DNA of 64,000 nucleotides from Branchiostoma belcheri (lineage: Eukaryota > Chordata > Leptocardii > Amphioxiformes > Branchiostomatidae). The notes below the pieces were generated by a model, which did no database searches, was not told the DNA's origin, and worked only from the letters and a program-made list of their open reading frames with translations. How positions within the stretch are numbered: the first letter of the stretch is position 1; each line of letters begins with the position of its first letter. The position numbers and the translations under genes are program-made. The stretch covers positions 1,566,761 to 1,630,760 of the forward strand of contig NW_017804420.1 in NCBI RefSeq assembly GCF_001625305.1. The letters are read 5' to 3'. Positions 13,101 through 25,472 of the stretch are shown here, in pieces.

Positions 13101-16100
13101 TGGTCGCTGATGTTGTCTTTTCCATGACAATTCTTAACCCCATAATGAAATTAGGCTGACACAAGGACACAGTGTCTTAGCGAGGGCGGTCATTATCCCT
13201 TCACTATCACTTAGGAACCGACAGGATTCATCATTGACACGCGGTACAAAGCAGTCAATGTTTTGTGGTGGTACAGAGTGGGCGTGCATATCTTCCCACA
13301 ATGCCCCAGCATGCCCCCTCTTTGTCATGTTTATAAACCCTCTGCCTTCTATTGTCCGGCAACGTGTTGCGTTTGCCGATCCCTTTGTGGCGGTACACGG
13401 AGGGAGGTCAGAGGTCAGCCGAGGGAACATTCCTGTTAGCGCTAGTCATTTCCAGCATTGTTCGCTTGTCTTTGAAATGCTGAAATTGGAAATCCGAACC
13501 CTTGTCGGCACCAACTTCCAGCCTACATGTGATTCCACCTGCTCAGTGGCTCGAGTTTCCAACAGGATTCGGGAGCCCTTTTTTCCGTCAGCCACTTGGG
13601 GGATTTCAAAACATTTTACACCTCATTTACATGACAGAAGAAATCAGGAATTGGTAAAAACAGATTGAAAAGAGGCCGTTTCATCTTGCCTACCATCTGT
13701 TAACACAGATCATATAGTCAGACTCTGATACTTAATAGCTTACACCGCAGGGATTGTATAACACTGCCTTGCCCTGTATTCATGTTATATTGTAGGTACC
13801 AAAAAATCAACTATTCTTAAGTTTCAGATATAAGACTTCTTCACAATCCAGTGATAAAAAAACTAAACGTTTGTGACTTTTCTTCCCATTGTACTAAGCT
13901 GTTTCTCAAGTTACGCACTCAGCCTACCTGATATTAAGGAAGCCAGTAATGAGAGCAGACAGTTAATAGACTTATAAAGTTCATTGTTGAAAAGAATTTC
14001 TGCCAAAGATTGTCGGGAAAATGTACCCTCTCAGGAGACCACTATGTATGTATCACATATACAGCACCTATTGTAATAATTTGCTGGGGAAATCATGCTT
14101 TATTGAGATTACCATCTTGGCTTGTTGCTGTGTCACTTTCAATATGGATCAAAATCTATCATCCCACAGAAGCTTTAATTTCTGGCTGGCAGTAATATTC
14201 ACTAATAACACTCAGTCTGTCTGCGGGTACCTTTATTCATTTGGCGCTCGCCCTCCCCTTCATGTCCTAATTCCACGTTAATTTCTCGTTCAGGATCACC
14301 TTCATCGATTTCCCGGCGCGTCCGATGCGCGCTCCCCACCCCCTCATCCATCACGCCGTCCCATGTGACCAAACAAAGGCTTAGCTGGGTCTCCACGTTT
14401 CCCCGCACCCATTCCCAACCCAAACTGCTGCCTGAACCTTACCATTGTGCCGCCGTCCCCCGAGATGTCTTCCCTATCCTCCGGGACTGCTATTATCCAG
14501 CGGGGAGGGAAGGCGACACAAAGATTCCTCAGCGGGAGGAAAATTAGCATTATTGGGAGGGAGCCCTGCCTTGTGTTGATAAGCTGCGAGTGGGGATTCC
14601 TAGCCGTAGAATATACGTAGTTCGGCACGCAGGGGTAAATTGTGTTTAATCTCCCCAAACACTCCACTTAACACTCCTGTAGGGTTGGATCACTCCCTGG
14701 CTGGTACCAGTTAGGAGAAGAGACAAGGATGGTTATATTCAGTCTCTGCTGAAATTGTCAGGAGCTCTTTAATAACTTTGTGAGAAGTTGTCGAGTGGTG
14801 GTGTTCTGTAGTCCGTTTCTAGCTAGGGAATATACTGGTAGACAGAAGTTTATTGCACAACAATTGCATCGGATACAGTGCATGGCAAATTATTTAGAAA
14901 TAATGCAACCATGAAGATTGTAGATTACTTAATATGCTAATGAGAACAATTATAACCTAGGACACCCTTTTAGTAATTAAGAATAATGGTATTTCTAGAA
15001 ACTGCTTTATATGAGCAACGATATCACTAAATACCATTTCATCAGGCATGAAATATGTGGTCTGCCTTCTGCAGAACTAAAATTGCTATAGTTACTGTAT
15101 AGGAGATTTTTGAAATGTAGAATGTAGTCTAATCTTTAAAAGTAAGACTACATTTCTATCAACTAGTTTTCTGCCACTTTCGTTTTCCTGCTCGTTTCCT
15201 AGCTTCAGCTCCAGATTTGGCCAAGACCCCAGAGATCAGGGGTTAACTTACCTATTGATAACTTGACCTTCGCAATGATCTGTTTCCTGATGCATTCATC
15301 TTTCTTAGATTGATTGTGCTGGAATATTGCTGACTCCTGGTCCATACCTGTGTGTGGGGAGGTTATCCTACCCAAGGGTGCTTAAAAGTCCAGAAAGAGG
15401 CATGCTGCATCATTCTAGAGATAGCTCCAGAGCCTCCAGTACAGTGCTTACATGTCATATGGATAGGTAACAGAAGTGTCTTGATGTCTGAAGCCTTCAT
15501 TAAGTGAAGAAGGTTCTTCGATGCAGTTTATGACCTGTCAGTATACTGTGTGTTATGCTTTTGAATTGCTAAACAAAAAGATACAAGCTTCTATTGAAAT
15601 GTAACAGATGTCACTTTTGATAAATTCTCTTTTATATTTCCTTTTCCATTTTCTTCCTCCTTTAACTTTCTCTTCTTTACGTCTTTTTGTCTCGCTTTCC
15701 TTCTGCCTTCTGTCACTATTTTTCCCTACTTTTTTCTCCTGTTTGTTGTCTTACAAATTCTATTTCCCTTGAATACCACTGCAAACTGATCATACCGATT
15801 GAAGCCCTGACACCTGATGATGAAAGAATTTTCCATTTTCTTTGATCACTTCCATTTGGTAAACCTGAAGGGATATCAAAGAGATACCAACTATTTTTAA
15901 AAGGTTTTTTTCCTATCTGATGTACACCTGAGTCAACACAGACGAGCAAGCTTCCTAGACAGGCAGTGATACCATCTCCAGCATACTAAGAAAGATCAGA
16001 AAATGTGTTTTTCTCTTCCGTTTGTGGTGCAGGGATAAGACATCACAATATTAAGGTGTTTTCAGAAAAAACAAGAGGAGATTCCACTGAAAAAAAGGGG

Positions 16101-19100
16101 GGATGTTGTGGAAATAATCAAAACCTGTCTGCCCATGTCAGGTGTTCATGGTACTGTAAAGTAACAAATATTGACCTGTGTCTTACAACTTTACAACTGT
16201 CTACCATAGTGTAGTTCTTGTGTTCTTGTGCTTAAGTTTGAAGAATAAGTCTGTTTTTGCTCTATTTCTTCTTTTTCTTGTCCTAAACAAATAAGGTCAA
16301 TGACATGGACCAGATGGCTGTTACCATGGTAAAATGTAACTGATGGTGTAGGAGACATTCTGTGGGATTGGATAACATTATGTAACAAGTGGCAGGACAT
16401 AGACGCAGGGGCTGGTCACCATATATATAAATGTTTGAAAAAAGGTGCATATGGGGATGAAGTCTAAAACAAATTCATGTTCTTTTTCTAAGGCCAGTGT
16501 CATTGAGATTATACACAGACGTACATGTACTTGCCTAAGGTACATTTTGTAGCAGTATGAACTCAAATTACCCAACCCAAGAAGTCTAGACTGTTCCAGT
16601 GTACTTCAGCTGAACTAAATCTCCCACAAGGTCAAGTTTGCTGTCTGGATTTGTCGAAATGAGGTATAAACACTTCAGGAAGGGTGAAAAATGTTTTTCA
16701 ATAAATATGCAGATGAGACAAGGTAATTTCCTAGGTGGCAAAAGTCAGCACAACAGGACAGACTCCCAGCACTGTACCTGCCAAAGGTCCTCTCGATCGA
16801 TTTTTTATGCTTTCTTTTTTCATCAAGGCTGGGCGACACCTGACCCAGCAGTCGGCCTCTGATGCTGGAGTAATTACATCCCCCTGTTTTGGTCTCCTGC
16901 CCTGATCATTGCCACCTCTTCCCACATTATAGCCACCGTGATAGCAGACATGGTCACACCCTCTCCAAGTCAAATGGTCTCTTATGTGGGCAACTGCAAT
17001 TGAAACTTTGACATACCCACCCAAGGGAGAACACGGGCCACACAGAGATGGGAGTCTAGCTGAGGAAGACTTCATCAAGAAAAGGGCAGCTGCAACTGAA
17101 TAACTGAATTCACAGACAGCAAGATACAAGGTGTATAGTCTTGTGGTTAAAGAAAGTGAAGATGGATTGAAGCAGATTTGGATGGCCTGACTTTTTCCAC
17201 TTGTTTCAGAAGGACAGTACAATAATTAGCTTCTCATATAGAATAGTGATATTGAGGTATACATGTACAATCAGGTGTATATGAAATAGAAACACAAGTT
17301 TAGAGTTCTGAATTCATCTATCATTACCAACTTCATGCTGTATGCAAAAATGCACACATCCGTAAGAAATGTTTTATCTCTGTGCCTGAACTTAAAAGCA
17401 ATGCGAGCGGCATATGTGGAAGGGTAAAAATTAGAGTCGATTCATTCCTCAGCTAACCAACATTGATATCTATCACACTGTAGTCGTTCTTCAGTAAGAC
17501 ATCTAGAGCAGCATAGTTCCTGTTTGGAACTATTCAGCCTGTCACAACCATATGTACGTGGAAGGGTTTCGCTTGGCCGAGTGGTGTTGGAAATGGAGTT
17601 GAGAACAAAGAGTGGTACAGGTCACTTGCAAAATTGGTAAGACATCTCAGAAGTGGACTGGGATGACACATGGCTGCCCATGTCCAACGTCCTTCAACTC
17701 TGAGTACATAATACCATAATCTCCAAGCAGATCTGTTGGTAACTACAAGACAGTATCAACTTAGCAAGACAGTATCAAATTGGCAGGGTAGTTAGAAAGC
17801 AAAAATAGAAAGACTGATAAAATGCCCAAACCTCTGCATGCTAGTAGAGTAATTCCGGTAATATTGGAGATCTGTGCCTTGATAAACTAACAGTACATGT
17901 AGATGTTATGGTTTCTGATATGATCAGGCTATAGTAAGGCTATGATATCTTTTACTACAGGACAGTTGAAAATGGTCCTGTAAACTTTGTAGCTGCAACC
18001 AGGCATTTGTTTCATTAAACAGAAAAGGGATTTAAAACATGAATGTATCAAGACAAAATTTGTATAATTACGCTGCTCTTTACACTCATGTGTTTGACAG
18101 ACTAGAGAAGTTGTCTTCTCTTTTCCGTGGTTGCCGATGTTGAGGACGCTACAGTAACTTCATGGTGAAATGGAGTGAGTAATAGAAGACACACAGCTTA
18201 CACCTAGGCTTTCTGTCTTCCTTGTAAATCTAACTCAGTGATTTATCATTGACACAGCATTATTAGCTGGCTTGGAAGTTCCTTTCTAGAAGTGCAGGAG
18301 AGGTTCCAGTTGCCGGGGTGCAGCGGCTGGTGGGTAATGGGGTGGGGAGAGAGTGCGGTATGCCCCGCCGGCGATGCTTGCCTCCAACGCCGTTTCTGTG
18401 GACAGTCCGACGTCGCTGATCGAGGAGATGATTAATCATGTTGTTCTGCTTGTTTTCAGACCTAAACCTCTCTAAGTTTACTCCATAGAAGTGTCTGCTG
18501 TTGCACTTGTAAAATGCTGCAGGACAGATTGTTTTAAACTAGGGTAATGGATATACTTCATATTCTAGAGGCCAGATAGAGTAGAGGCCAGATAAAGTAG
18601 AAGGGAAAAGTCTAAAAAGATCTGTGCAGCGCTTCCAACGAATTCACAGAATGAAATGCATTTTGCCTACAAGTCCCAAAGAAAAATCATACTATATTTC
18701 ATCTTTCACCTGCTTTACACAGTAAGGAATGGGACGTGGAGATTATTTCACCCAGGTCTGTACAGGGATTAGCTGACAATGCAGCCGTGAAAGGCAGAAC
18801 TGAGTAGGGCATGCGTCTTACAGAGGAGGGCAGGCTTTATACTGGGGTAAATGGAGCAGAGATAGTACCATGATGCAGGTGCATCGATACATTCAGAGAT
18901 ATAGTGAAGTTGATGTACAACAATACTCAGCAATAAGTGCTTAGGACTATTTTGCAAAAAGAGACAACAGACTTCTTCTGTGTTGAGGTGTTTGCAAGGA
19001 ACTTTTTGTGAAGAAGATGAGATTTTTTTAAAGTTCTAAAGCCTGAGTCTCTTGCTTGCTTTAAGAGGTGACACTGCTGAGAAAGAAACGTCCTTCAGAG

Positions 19101-22100
19101 GTGATCCAATGTGACTTACGTTTCAGAATGACAGTTTGAATTGATGAGGTGAAAGATAGTCGTAATGCTGGTCCTGTGACCTGGCATTTATCTGGGAATA
19201 AATCTGCATGTATCTGTGCGGAGGGAGAAAGTCAACTGTGTCTTCTCACCGGTGTGGAAGACGTATGGTGTTTGGGCTGAGGTACCCTGGCTGCCAGCCT
19301 AGCTCTTTTTGAGTACATACAATGTACTATTGGCCACACCAAGATTGCCCCCTTCTCATGGTATCCACACAAAGTTGGGCACATATAAAGGAGTGTAGGC
19401 CATGTTGGCGGCAAGCCAATGGGGGAGAGGGGAGAGACACATCAAGTGGAAAGAACTTCTCAGAAATGAGCAGCGCAAGAGCGAAACTGGAATGGTCAGG
19501 TGTAACTGAATTTTTGGCAGTGCGAAGTCTGTGGAACTCTATACTGTAGACCTTCTTGTGTAAAGTTTGCCGACCAAAAGTGTTTCGGAAGTTGTCAATT
19601 TACCTTTACTGAGTGATCAGCTATACTACACCTGTATATAGACTGGTGTGGTGTTCTATGTTCTTTATCTCTTCAGGAAATAGATTACAGGAAAACATTG
19701 TGTTTTGTATATATACATGTATACATTGCTAGTTGTAACAACTCAATACTTGAGACAGCTGTAGTTTCTGATTTCTGATACTCTCCTCCATTGGCCTCAC
19801 AAAACTCAGAACATGGCATTTTGTGACAGATGCAATTTATAAGCAGACTGGAGGCACGATAAAATTTCCGGTGAGGAAGCACTTTTGCAGGTTTTCTGGC
19901 AGGTTGGATCTTTAATGAGACATGTTAAGGAGTAGACATGGACCATCAGTCTCCTCCTGCACAACTCCCATTTGTCACGTCTCATTTCTGCTTTATTTGC
20001 TGCAACTGGTACGACAGAAGTTAGTCTTACAAACTAGTGAGTGAAGAGGGATAAACTTCTTCTGTTGCAGGTGTTCTCAAGTCAGTTCAATAATATGGGT
20101 ATCTTTCTTGTGTTGGTGAATACGAAACATTGTAAGTGCAGGTAAAATTGGAGCTGTGCAGATATTTTTGATATCTGCCTGCACCTAAGCTGCGCCAGTC
20201 TATGTACTGGTTTTATATTTTGTACATATAGGTGTGATAGTAAATTTTTACTGTCATGATTGATAACAAAATACTGCATAAAATAGTTTCTGAATACTGG
20301 GTAGTTTTTTATATGATCCGTACTTCCTAAATTCTGTAGCGGTGTAGGTAAAATTTGTCTGGGCCAGATAATTTTCAAGGTTACCTGCACCAGTGCAGGT
20401 ATGCACAAAAAAAAGGATTTCAGTCCCTGCACACTTAAGTGATGCTTCTTGACTGCTGATGACATTCAGGTCCAAAGGGAACATGTCAACCCTGGTTAGA
20501 CCTGCAGACAAAATTGCCGCTTTGGTCGGGTTTCTGCCTTGTTGGCTTTTCAATGAGACAAGACAAGGCAGTGATAAAAATGATCAGTCATGAGCATTCT
20601 CTCCATCCATCTTTGGAACGCTCCGCCACTTTTACCCCAATTTGCTGATCAAACACGGCCACTTATGTAATTTCAGCTCTTTTTCAGGCGGCAATCTTGA
20701 TTGTAGATCAGAGATTATTGTGGAGTTATTGATAGTGAAAGAAAACATCTATCATCATGTCTTCCCCTCTCTGGGTCTATACAAATTAGTATTTTTAAGG
20801 CAAGACAACATCTAATGGTAAAAAAACTTACAGGGATGTTTACATGTTTAAGTTCACTACAACTTACAAGATAGGAAGCACAAGAACAAAAGGAGATATT
20901 ACGTATGAGACACTTTTGATGAGAGATAATTTGCATTGTTGTTTTATCATTATTCGTCTGTTTTTAATTGATCAAGAGGTATATGCCATAGCCTTGCAAT
21001 TAATTTATACATGTATGTGGAATAACATTTTTGTTTCTTACATTTTGAAATGCTAGATTTGTCCTCAAAAATCCGAGTATATTAACTTGCATTTGAGGGA
21101 ATTTCTGTCTGTTAAGACATGTGTGACTTTACTGCCTGGAAAGATGCAGCAATACTCCACACTCAGCATTTCTCCTGACACGGGGTCCCTCCCTGCCTAT
21201 TTGATGCTCCTGGGCACATAAGTGGTCTGCACATTAGTCACAAGGACCTCGGAGCCATTTTAATGATTACATTGAATATGGAACTGGTCACACAACAGAG
21301 TGAACATGTCAGGGAGTGTGTCTCGTGTCATAAAGCTGGTGTTTCAATCTGTAAAGCTCCATAGAGTTTTCACACTGAGCTGTGAGGGGTTGCACTGTCA
21401 ATGGGATGTAGACCATTGGACCAAGAGTTGGACATCTGTCATGAATGGGTAAAGAACTGCTGCAGTTCAGACATGTGTTGATAGATGGCATAAATGTGCA
21501 GTCTTGGTGACACACTGAAGCTACATATGTGCAAGTATAGCTTCTAATGTGTATATGTGACATTCTCTGTAAGATTTTACCATGATAATGCTCAATTTGC
21601 ATTACATGCCTGAACTGAAAGAGGGCAGTACTGAACATGTTCATCCAAAGGTAAACTAATAACTCCTTTGGATATTAAAGACATGTTTTCTGTTATAATT
21701 TGTGTCACCAACTGACATAATAATTTTCCATTGCAGATAACAGTGGGAGCAGGTATTGTGAGAGGTTCGGGTGACCAAAACAGCAACGTCTGGTGCTACA
21801 ACTGTGGGGCTCAGGGTCACTTCGGACATGTGAGTCTATATGAACAATACTGCGTTAAAAAAAGAGACCACTTTTGGTCCATGAACAAAGCTTACATGTA
21901 TATCCAAAGTAAGCAAAGATCATTTTGCAAACACTACAGTCAGTTATTAAAGGACTACTTTTTTGTAGATGTACAGTCAGGGCCATTGGAACTGCTTTTA
22001 GGTATTTTTGGAATTATGGACTTTCTTATAGGAAGCTGTTTTCACAAGTTAGTGTGATGGTCACAAATAACTACTTTTAATGAAATATTTTGAAAAGATG

Positions 22101-23514
22101 ATGTATACTATAAACTTGCCAAACCTCCAGGCAGGTCAATACACAATAACACAAAACATGGCTGGTATATTGTAACTTTAAATTAAGGTTTCCCTTTTGG
22201 ACGAAGGTGGACTGACAGGAATGTTCCATTTACCATTTTCAGGACTGCTCGTGGCCACCCATGTGTAAGTACCTGTATCCTTCATCACCCTTCGTAACCG
22301 TGTATGGGGAGTCCACACACCATGGGAAAGGGAAGAAAAGGAAGTTTGGTGAGTACACCTTTCTACAAGATACACAGTGTCATACATAAGTATGTCTGCA
22401 GAACGTACTACACATCTGTCATGAATGGGTAAAAAAACTGCTGCAGTTCAGACATGTGTTGATAGATGGCATGAATGTGCAGTGTTTCCATGACATTGCT
22501 ACATGTACCTCTGTGTAGGGCATAAGTTACCAAGTAGACCAGAGATAAACCTTACTTTAGCTGAGCCTTAACAATTTACAACAAGAACTGTTTTTATTCC
22601 TCCAGATGATGATAATGACAACTATAGGAGCAGCAAGAAGAGAGCAAGAAGGAATGGACCAACACATCAGTCACCACACGGAACAAAACAAAACTTTAAA
22701 GACAAAAAGAAATCCAAACTGCCACAGTTTGTTCAGACTGCCATCAGTAAAGTCAAAAACAAAATCACCGGAAAGAAAAAAGGACCATCTGAGAAGAAGA
22801 AAAAATGGTTAGAAAGAAAGAATCTGGCAATGGGCAGTAAAGAGGCATATGAAAACCAGTTAATGGCTTACGACCTGAAACAACTAGACCAACGATGTAA
22901 GAGTAACTTTAAGAGAAATGCCAACAAGAAGAAAAAGAAGGTAAAACAGAAGATCCAACAAGGAGGCGGTTGGACCGACCCACGGGAGTGGAGGGGTGTC
23001 CAGGTTCAAGTTGGAAAAGGGGGACGACAGGTGAGCCTCCAGCAGACACATGGCAGGAAGGATGCAGGTTAGTAATAACCTTTGTTGCACAACAATGCTC
23101 TGAAGTGGTGGATTGCTCACTCCTTGACAAAGTTTAGAGTTGTACGGTCAAAAATTTGTCCAATTTCTTGTGTTAAAAATTACAGTTTGAACTTGGCTTG
23201 TACTGACTTCTACCAACAATGACTTCTACCAACACTTTTAAAACTGTAATTTCACACACAACATATGAACTTTCAAGATGGAATGCCCAGTTGCTGAGTG
23301 AACATTTTGCTTTTTTTTCACAGCTGGCAAAAGGAAGTCCAGGCAGAGGAGTGACAGGAGGAAAAAAGCCAACCAGATCAAACATGAGCAGGCACAGCAG
23401 GGGTGGGGACAGGGGGCGACAGGACACTCTAAACATGCTAAGAAGAAATTTGTTAGTGCTCAGGGCTTCGTCTCCTCATTCAGGGGATTCAACCATGGAA
23501 AAAAACAGTGGTGA
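10116..23514 (+). CDS. ZCCHC7: ZCCHC7/Air1-2-like CCHC zinc-knuckle protein, C-terminal part (five exons)
   Basis: Coding exons: 10116-10151, 21737-21829, 22243-22348, 22606-23067 and 23324-23514 (TGA at 23512-23514). All splice phases agree (0, 0, 1, 1), giving the last 295 residues. The first exon encodes DCPDKWRQYHST, which closes one knuckle and carries the CPD-W-RQ-H signature that follows a knuckle in ZCCHC7. The next two exons form a full CX2CX4HX4C knuckle, CYNCGAQGHFGHDC. The tail is very Lys/Arg-rich. In known family members (yeast Air1/Air2, human ZCCHC7) the knuckle protein is the RNA-binding subunit of the nuclear TRAMP polyadenylation complex, which feeds aberrant RNA to the exosome; that role is inferred here. 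The N-terminus and earlier knuckles are outside the window or unrecognised. In the final exon I chose the frame giving GKRKSRQRSDRRKK over a longer alternative frame, because the GCAG/GTTAGT donor fits it and the basic composition continues. Confidence 0.86.
10152..21736 (+). other. 11.6-kb intron of the ZCCHC7-type gene
   Basis: The intron is bounded by ACA/GTAAGT at 10151 and TTGCAG/ATA at 21737, with phase 0 on both sides. I see no exon inside it. It holds a 46-bp direct repeat (about 10945-10990 and 11075-11120), a palindromic EcoRI/XbaI-like cluster at 11159-11219, GC-rich patches near 12.2-12.4, 13.2-13.6, 14.2-14.6 and 18.3-18.45 kb that stand out from the AT-rich background, and a repeat near 21.43 kb that recurs at 22.41 kb. 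The patches could be regulatory elements; nothing in the sequence proves it. Confidence 0.7.
11159..11219. repeat. Nested short palindromic repeat
   Basis: Two adjacent 18-bp units (AATTCTAGAATTCTAGAT), each containing the palindrome AATTCTAGAATT, are flanked on both sides by a direct copy of GATAATCTGGGAATTC. The motif does not recur elsewhere in the window that I can see. Confidence 0.7.
21431..22495 (+). repeat. Pair of ~83-bp direct repeats in consecutive introns
   Basis: The copies lie at about 21431-21513 and 22413-22495. Both run from CATCTGTCATGAATGGGTAA through GCTGCAGTTCAGACATGTG to a GTGCAGT end, with only a few differences. They sit in introns flanking the two exons that encode the zinc knuckle, so recombination between them would remove or duplicate that knuckle. 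Confidence 0.75.
23105..23280 (+). repeat. Second copy of the 8.7-kb dispersed repeat
   Basis: This lies in the last intron of the ZCCHC7-type gene. It matches the reverse complement of 8678-8790 (CCTTGACAAAG, GAGTTGTAC.GTC, CCAATTTCTTGTGTT) and continues into ACTTCTACCAACA, which also follows the copy near 8840. ACTTCTACCAACA is itself repeated here at short spacing. Confidence 0.6.
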
Positions 23515-23798
23515 CTTCTGGGTAATTTGCTGGGCTCAGGTTGACTACAGATGTGAACTTTTTTTAGATCGATTTTTAATAATAGTTGCTAAATCGTACA
23601 GGATATCATCTGATATGCAGTTTCTTTGTCCACCACTAGGAGCACATGTTATAAACCTCCAAAGTCAGGTACACATGATTCTATGCTGTATCCCTTGATC
23701 CCACTTGATTGTGCTCCTGTACAACATCTTGTGTGGTACGGCAGTGCCTTTCAGGTTGTACTGAATAGCTCAATGCACTTATTGATAAGTGCCCTTTG

Positions 23799-23804
23799 AA
23801 TAAA
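23799..23804 (+). terminator. Poly(A) signal of the ZCCHC7-type gene
   Basis: The AATAAA hexamer lies about 285 bases after the stop codon at 23512-23514. It is the first canonical signal on this strand, implying a short 3'UTR ending near 23.82 kb. Confidence 0.6.
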
Positions 23805-24427
23805 ACAGTATGCCGATGTACCCTGATGTTGTGGTGTTGTGTTGTTTTCTGATAACAGTCAGTTACTTTATATGCATGAATGTCCGCACAAGCTACCCTC
23901 GGAGGAGTGTTGTGGTATTGCAGTCAGATTTATGCAAATTTACAACTGTGTTTGATATGATGAAGGATGGATGGGGAAACCGTTGGCAGGGATGGGAAGC
24001 TATGGATGAGACTGTTTATTACTGTTTGTTTGTTTTTGCCTCTGTTTATTCTTGAAATACTCAATTTGGACTGCTGGGATCTTTTCTTGAGGCAACAATG
24101 AAAGAAGTCAGGGTCAGACATATAATAACTTCATAGCCACAAAATTGATAAACATATACAGTATATGTATCTGTACACATACATAGTCTTATAAAAATGT
24201 AACAATTGGTGTATGCTCCGTGTCCATTCATTTCGGCCATTTCTTTTATTCCAAAAAATCTTTTCATAAAAGAACAGAGGTAGTTTTGTATGTCTGCTGG
24301 TAGACTGTTGCAAACAGTGGTTCTCCAAGGCACTTAAAAATCCTGCAGAGGAAGAGGCAAAATTTATATCTTTCAATCCTCTGAATCCATTGTCATAAAC
24401 GTGTTGCAAATGACCGCTATACGGTCC

Positions 24428-24655
24428 AAATTTAGCGCCGCCCAGTGACAGGTGTGAGTACTGCAGCCAATGGCCTCATCCAATGTCACGATCAAGCTGA
24501 CCGTGACATGGTGTCAATTTAGCGCCGCCCAATGGAGGGTAAAGATACTGCAACCACTGGCTCTCAGTGCTCATACTCGAGTAGGGATGAGCTCGAGCCG
24601 AGAGAACCGCCGCTCGTGGCACCGCGGCTCGTGGCACCGCGGCTCGTGCCACCGG
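24428..24655. repeat. GC-rich short repeats
   Basis: A ~50-bp segment beginning ATTTAGCGCCGCCCA is present twice, about 86 bp apart (near 24430 and 24516). It is followed by three consecutive 15-bp units of GCGGCTCGTGGCACC type at about 24610-24652. The core CTCGTG(G)CA reappears in the 25.5-26.5 kb array and at 26.85 kb, suggesting related material across the block. Confidence 0.65.
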
Positions 24656-25339
24656 AAATTGGAATGTCACATTAAAGAGATGGGGGACAGAAAACTTTGC
24701 TTTGGGTCACCGTCTTCTTTCATTCTCTGGCGACCAGGCCTGCTGGCGTGTCGTTGGAAATTTATTAAATACCTCTGGATGGATTCTAATAGTGTAGGTA
24801 GACCTTGGGAAGATAAAGATCAATGTTGGTTTGGGCCTTTTGGTGGATGACCTTGGGCCATGCATCATTACTTCTGGTTTTAGATACAACGTTATAAGAG
24901 ATAACGTTATAGAAGCATTCCTCCTTTTCGGCGATGATGATTGTAGAGTCTGTTCACCGCTGCTATATATACTGAAGGCTGATAGGATGTCCACACTCGA
25001 CCACGATTTGGACAAAACTGATACATGGATGTGGGTCACTGTCCTTTATTGATCTTAATTCATACCAGATGTGTTGCTGGTGGGAGTCTTGCCCCCTACA
25101 CAGCTTGGAAGAGATAAAAACGCCATGCCCGAATACAACAGGTCCAACAGGTACCGGTCGTTTGTACCTTTTCTTATTGAAAGGAAACTCGCCAGTCATC
25201 ATGGAAAAGTGCGGAAAATATCATTCTGAAAAGGCCGTGGAAAACACAAACCATGTGCTTCCTTTCTTTCGGTATGCATGCCCATGTACGTGGAAAGCAG
25301 ATATGATACAGTATAACTTGGCCAAAGTTAGTGATTAGG

Positions 25340-25472
25340 TACTCTCCAAGCAGAGGTTGGTGGGGGAAGATCGTCACCGTTTTATATATGCCTCGTTTTT
25401 TTTGTCGCCCCCCACGTNNNNNNNNNNNNNNNNNNNNACGATCTTCCCCCACCAACCTCTGCTTGGAGAGTA
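25340..25472. mobile_element. TIR transposon around an assembly gap, 35-bp perfect TIRs, 9-bp TSD
   Basis: The left terminal repeat 25340-25374 begins TACTCTCCAAGCAGAGG. The right repeat 25438-25472 is its exact reverse complement. The flanks carry the same 9 bp, GTGATTAGG, at 25331-25339 and 25473-25481 (11 bp if the terminal T/A is assigned to the target). Positions 25418-25437 are N, so the interior is mostly missing and true length is unknown. Long TIRs with a 9-bp duplication are most typical of Mutator-like (MULE) elements; the superfamily call is inference. Confidence 0.85.
25418..25437. other. Assembly gap (20 N)
   Basis: There is a run of 20 Ns between the two terminal repeats of the TIR element, immediately before the right repeat. 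The round number suggests a placeholder rather than a measured size. Confidence 0.95.

Noticed and set aside
13234-13668. 144-codon + strand open frame in the long intron
   Set aside because: No recognisable domain, Cys/His/Pro-rich random composition and no promoter or poly(A) context. The underlying DNA looks more like a GC-shifted regulatory patch.
16731-17222. 163-codon minus-strand open frame
   Set aside because: No domain or signal, no start context, and it sits wholly inside the + strand intron. Length alone is not enough.
23219-23698. 159-codon + strand open frame overlapping the last ZCCHC7-type exon
   Set aside because: It starts in the intron and uses another frame of the terminal exon. 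The phase-1 frame from the GCAG/GTTAGT donor continues the Lys/Arg-rich tail and stops at 23514.
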